Part shown: positions 6,092 through 8,935 of the stretch, one piece after another
Position numbering within the stretch: the first letter of the stretch is position 1
How the letters are laid out: each line of letters starts with the position of its first letter
NCBI GenBank assembly: GCA_003220985.1
Contig: QHTY01000232.1
Coordinates: 1-8,935, forward strand
Reading direction: 5' to 3'
DNA: 8,935 nucleotides
DNA from: Gemmatimonadota bacterium
GTDB taxonomy: Bacteria; Gemmatimonadota; Gemmatimonadetes; Gemmatimonadales; GWC2-71-9
Notes under the pieces: model-generated
The model's database searches: none
What the model was told of the DNA's origin: nothing
The model's input: the letters and a program-made list of their open reading frames with translations, nothing else
Translations under genes and position numbers: made by a program

Positions 6092-7872
6092 CGAGCGTCG
6101 CGCACGCGAGACCAGAAGGGGGGGCCCACGGCGCTGCCCATCATGCGCCGATGAGCTTCTGGCGCAAATACATCTTCTCGACCGATCACAAGATCATCGG
6201 CATCCAATTCCTGTTCGTCAGCCTGTTCTTCCTGCTGGTGGGCGGACTGCTGGCGATGCAGATCCGCTGGCAGCTGGGGTTCCCCGGCAAGCCGCTGCCG
6301 GGCGGCGGGATTCTACCCGAGTCGATGGTCTCGGGCGGCGTGATCTTGCCCGAGTATTACGTCCAGCTCGTGTCGATGCACGGCACGTTCATGGTGTTCT
6401 TCGCCATCATGCCGCTGCTCGTCGGCGTGTACGCCAACTTCCTCATTCCGTTGAAGATCGGCGCGCACGACATGGCGTTCCCGCGCATCAACATGGCGTC
6501 GTTCTGGCTGGCGCTGCTCGCGGGCCTGATCATGACGGCGAGCTTCTTCGTGCCGAACGGACCGATTCGCTCGGGCTGGACGAACTACGCGCCGCTGGCG
6601 GCACGGCCCGACCTCTCGGGCGTGACAGTCGGCCAGATGCTCTGGTGTATTTCGATCGTGGTGCTGGGGCTCTCGTCCGTGATGGGGTCGCTGAACTACA
6701 TCACGACGGTGATCAACCACCGCGCGCCGGGCATGACGTGGTTCCGGATGCCGCTCTCGGTGTGGGCGCTTTTCATCACCGCCATTCTCGGTGTGCTCGC
6801 GCTGCCGGTGCTCCAGGGCGCGGCGATCATGCTGCTGTTCGACAACATTCTCGGCACCCACTTCTTCGATCCCGCCGCGGGCGGCCAGGCGCTGCTGTGG
6901 CAGCACCTGTTCTGGTTCTTCGGGCATCCCGAGGTCTACATCCTGATTCTGCCGGCCATGGGCATGGTCTCCGACATCATCGCCAACGGCAGCCGCAAGC
7001 CGATCTTCGGCTATCACTCGATGGTGTTCGCCATCATCGGGATTGCGTTCCTGGGCTGGATCGTGTGGGGCCACCACATGTTCATGAGCGGCATGAACCC
7101 GACCCTCGGGTCGACGTTCATGGTCTCGACGCTGCTCATCGCGGTGCCCTCGGCCATCAAGGTGTTCAACTGGCTCGGGACGATGTGGCGCGGCAACCTG
7201 CGCTTCCACGTGCCGATGCTCAATGCCATCGGTTTCGTGTCGATGTTCACGATCGGAGGGTTGTCCGGCATTTTCATGGCGGCGACGCCGGTGGACATCC
7301 CGCTGCACGACACGCAGTTCATCGTCGCGCACATCCACTACGTGCTGTTCGGGGGGTCGCTGTTCGCGCTGTTCGCGGCGATCACCTACTGGTATCCCAA
7401 GATGTTCGGCCGCGTGATGAACGAGGGGATCGGGAAGCTGCACTTCTTCCTGACGTTCATCTTCTACAACATGACGTTCTTCCCGATGCACATCATCGGG
7501 ATGGGCGGCCAGATGCGGCGCATCTACGATCCCACGATCTACGACTTCCTGAAGCCGCAGCAGCCGTTGAACGTGTTCATCTCCTACTCCGCCTTTGCGC
7601 TGTTCGCCGTGCAGATCCTGTTTGCCTTCAACTTCCTGTGGAGCCTGAAATTCGGCAAAAAGGCGCCGCAGAATCCCTGGGACGACAACGGCATGGAGTG
7701 GTCGCTGCCCAATCCCGCGCCGCACGGCAACTGGGAGCGCACGCCAAACGTGTACCGCGGGCCGTACGAGTTCAGCGCGCCGGAAGCCGGGGATAAGGAC
7801 TTCCTGCCGCAATTCCTGAAGCTGCCCACTGACCGCGATCCGGTGCCGGCGCCCTTGCCGGCCGGACATTGA
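6088..7872 (+). CDS. coxA: Cytochrome c oxidase subunit I (A-type haem-copper oxidase)
   Basis: This catalytic subunit reduces O2 to water at the haem-CuB site and pumps protons. It has 594 residues and about 12 transmembrane helices. Low-spin haem ligands are His98 (VSMHGTF) and His417; the high-spin haem ligand is His415 (VAHIHYV). CuB ligands are His280, His329 and His330, and Tyr284 in GHPEVY is the cross-linked tyrosine. D-pathway landmarks are Asn117, Asp128 (HDMAFPR), Asn135 and Glu282; the second Asn of the usual NN pair is Met136. The K pathway has Lys358, with Ser355 where mitochondrial enzymes have Thr. Together these place it in the A1 type. The C-terminal tail has the usual NPW, EW and PAPHGNW signature (529-549). 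GGAGGG at 6077-6082 supports the ATG at 6088, which overlaps the coxB stop. The assignment is firm. Confidence 0.98.
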   Translation: MTSVAHARPEGGAHGAAHHAPMSFWRKYIFSTDHKIIGIQFLFVSLFFLLVGGLLAMQIRWQLGFPGKPLPGGGILPESMVSGGVILPEYYVQLVSMHGTFMVFFAIMPLLVGVYANFLIPLKIGAHDMAFPRINMASFWLALLAGLIMTASFFVPNGPIRSGWTNYAPLAARPDLSGVTVGQMLWCISIVVLGLSSVMGSLNYITTVINHRAPGMTWFRMPLSVWALFITAILGVLALPVLQGAAIMLLFDNILGTHFFDPAAGGQALLWQHLFWFFGHPEVYILILPAMGMVSDIIANGSRKPIFGYHSMVFAIIGIAFLGWIVWGHHMFMSGMNPTLGSTFMVSTLLIAVPSAIKVFNWLGTMWRGNLRFHVPMLNAIGFVSMFTIGGLSGIFMAATPVDIPLHDTQFIVAHIHYVLFGGSLFALFAAITYWYPKMFGRVMNEGIGKLHFFLTFIFYNMTFFPMHIIGMGGQMRRIYDPTIYDFLKPQQPLNVFISYSAFALFAVQILFAFNFLWSLKFGKKAPQNPWDDNGMEWSLPNPAPHGNWERTPNVYRGPYEFSAPEAGDKDFLPQFLKLPTDRDPVPAPLPAGH

Positions 7873-7885
7873 CCGGGAGAGTGCG

Positions 7886-8608
7886 ATGACGCACGCGACG
7901 CAAGCCCTCGATCAAATGCGGCCGCCATACCCGGCCGAGCCGGGGGCGGGAGTCTACAGCAACAAGCTGGGAATGTGGGTCTTCCTGGCCAGCGACGTGA
8001 TGTTCTTCACGGCGCTGATCGGTTCGTACATCGTGCTCCGCTTTGGTGCGCCGGGAGAATGGGCCAGGCCGGGGGCGGTGTTGAACGTCCCGCTGACCGC
8101 GGTGAACACGTTCCTGCTCATTTGCTCGTCCGTCTCGATGGTGAAGGCCTACGCCGCGATTCAGGACGGCAAGAAGTATTTCCTGCGGCCGGTCCCGGGG
8201 AAGCTGCTCCGCGACGGCGGGCTCAAGTTCTGGCTGCTGGTGACGATGATCTGCGGCGCGGGGTTCGTGAGCGTGCAGGTCGTCGAGTACATCAAGCTCG
8301 TCGGGCACGGCTTCACGCCTGCCGGCTTCCGTGAAGGCTCGCTGCTCGCCGAGCATGCCGCCGCCGATCCGATCAAGTACGGCGCGACGGTCGCGGGGCT
8401 GTACGGGTCCTCGTTCTTCACGATGACCGGCTTTCATGGCTTCCACGTGACGTGCGGCGTGATCAGCATGACGTACCTGTACTTCACCAAGGTGCTGCCG
8501 GAGAAGTACTCACCGCAGGATTATCGCGGGATTGAAGTCATCGGCCTGTATTGGCACTTCGTCGACCTGGTGTGGATCATCCTCTTCACCATCGTCTACC
8601 TGATCTGA
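7886..8608 (+). CDS. coxC: Cytochrome c oxidase subunit III
   Basis: This is a membrane subunit of the haem-copper oxidase that stabilises subunit I and supports proton uptake and lipid/O2 access. It has 240 residues and about five transmembrane helices, as in short bacterial forms that lack the first two helices of the mitochondrial protein. Family landmarks are GMWVFLASDVMFF (29-41), the helix with VQVVEY (130-135, including the conserved Glu134), TGFHGFHV (181-188), and EVIGLYWHFVDLVWI near the C-terminus. The ATG at 7886 lies 13 bases after the subunit I stop, with GGGAGA at 7875-7880 as ribosome-binding site. The gene order II-I-III-IV is a common bacterial arrangement, and this gene is clearly co-transcribed with coxA. 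Confidence 0.96.
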   Translation: MTHATQALDQMRPPYPAEPGAGVYSNKLGMWVFLASDVMFFTALIGSYIVLRFGAPGEWARPGAVLNVPLTAVNTFLLICSSVSMVKAYAAIQDGKKYFLRPVPGKLLRDGGLKFWLLVTMICGAGFVSVQVVEYIKLVGHGFTPAGFREGSLLAEHAAADPIKYGATVAGLYGSSFFTMTGFHGFHVTCGVISMTYLYFTKVLPEKYSPQDYRGIEVIGLYWHFVDLVWIILFTIVYLI

Positions 8609-8618
8609 GGCCCGGTTC

Positions 8619-8915
8619 ATGACTGCAACGAGCTCTCCCAGCACCACGGAGCACAAGCGGCCGAACTACGTCATGATTTGGCTCTACTTGTTCGTGCTGA
8701 CGGTCGCCGAGGTCGCCCTGGCGTTCGAGCTGCCGCTGTCGCGAAACGTGAAGCTGTTGCTGCTGCTGTTCCTCGCGGTGTGGAAGGCCTTGCTGGTGGC
8801 GCTGTTCTTCATGCACCTCAAGTTCGAGCGCTGGCGGCTGCGGCTGATCTTCATCGTCCCGTTGCCGCTCGCGGCGATTCTCGTCACCGCGGTCATCATG
8901 GAGAAAGTCTGGTAG
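8619..8915 (+). CDS. Cytochrome c oxidase subunit IV (prokaryotic small subunit)
   Basis: This small accessory membrane subunit belongs to the prokaryotic COX4 family. It has 98 residues and three hydrophobic helices (about 17-38, 45-65 and 75-94). The signature WKALLVALFFMHLKFE (55-70) with the following Arg-rich turn is diagnostic. It follows the subunit III gene by ten bases. The ribosome-binding site is weak (TGAGG at 8606-8610, overlapping the preceding stop), which suggests coupled translation. The remaining 20 bases after its stop show no gene or terminator, so the operon may continue beyond the window. Its exact function is not settled for the family; it is usually regarded as a structural or assembly subunit. 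Confidence 0.93.
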   Translation: MTATSSPSTTEHKRPNYVMIWLYLFVLTVAEVALAFELPLSRNVKLLLLLFLAVWKALLVALFFMHLKFERWRLRLIFIVPLPLAAILVTAVIMEKVW

Positions 8916-8935
8916 CACTGCTCGAGCTGACCAAG

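Noticed and set aside
5943..7796. 617-codon + strand open frame overlapping coxB and coxA
   Set aside because: It is a frame-shifted shadow of coxA with low-complexity Arg/His-rich translation and no recognisable domain.
6313..7869. 518-codon antisense open frame opposite coxA
   Set aside because: The composition (His, Arg, Glu, Gln-rich, no hydrophobic core) is the usual antisense shadow of a GC-rich membrane protein gene. coxA itself is unmistakable.
8916..8935. Terminator after the last gene
   Set aside because: Only 20 bases remain, with no GC-rich hairpin followed by a T run.

Overview
The window is a high-GC, tightly packed bacterial segment in which every convincing gene lies on the + strand. 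Neighbours overlap by 4 to 14 bases or are separated by at most 16 bases, so it reads as part of one long operon for aerobic respiration. No stretch over 300 bases lacks a gene. No RNA gene, CRISPR array, insertion sequence or clear terminator was seen. The host is a Gram-negative-type bacterium, given several periplasmic c-type cytochromes and an aa3-type oxidase. Base composition and gene mixture fit soil or sediment lineages such as Gemmatimonadota, Acidobacteriota, Methylomirabilota/Rokubacteria or a Nitrospira-like group, but the sequence alone does not settle the phylum.

Bases 3-1514 hold most of a divergent cytochrome bd-type subunit I (CydA-like), cut at its 5' end by the window edge. 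Bases 1501-3095 encode a membrane-anchored dihaem cytochrome c and then a three-helix membrane protein ending in a monohaem cytochrome c domain. Bases 3088-4628 hold what looks like one gene broken by a frameshift: a signal peptide, two cytochrome c domains, an ethylbenzene-dehydrogenase/NxrC-like haem b domain and a C-terminal membrane anchor. The break at about 3330 splits the first haem domain, so its CxxCH and its likely axial Met are in different reading frames. Bases 4631-5404 encode a periplasmic cupredoxin-like protein. Bases 5420-8915 are a canonical haem-copper oxidase set in the order subunit II (CuA), I, III, IV.

A plausible reading is a self-contained electron route: quinol to the CydA-like membrane protein, to multihaem cytochromes c (five CxxCH sites), to the cupredoxin, to CuA, to the haem-copper oxidase and O2. 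The CydA-like protein keeps the haem b558-type His and recognisable family landmarks. By an alignment made from memory it lacks acidic residues associated with the oxygen-reducing haem pair and has a changed GRQPW-like motif. It may therefore act as a quinol:cytochrome c reductase and not as an oxidase. That is inference.

Two local oddities deserve attention. The first is the frameshift at about 3330. The second is a heptamer-based inverted repeat at 3057-3148 that straddles the junction of two genes and encodes both the tail of one protein and the signal peptide of the next.
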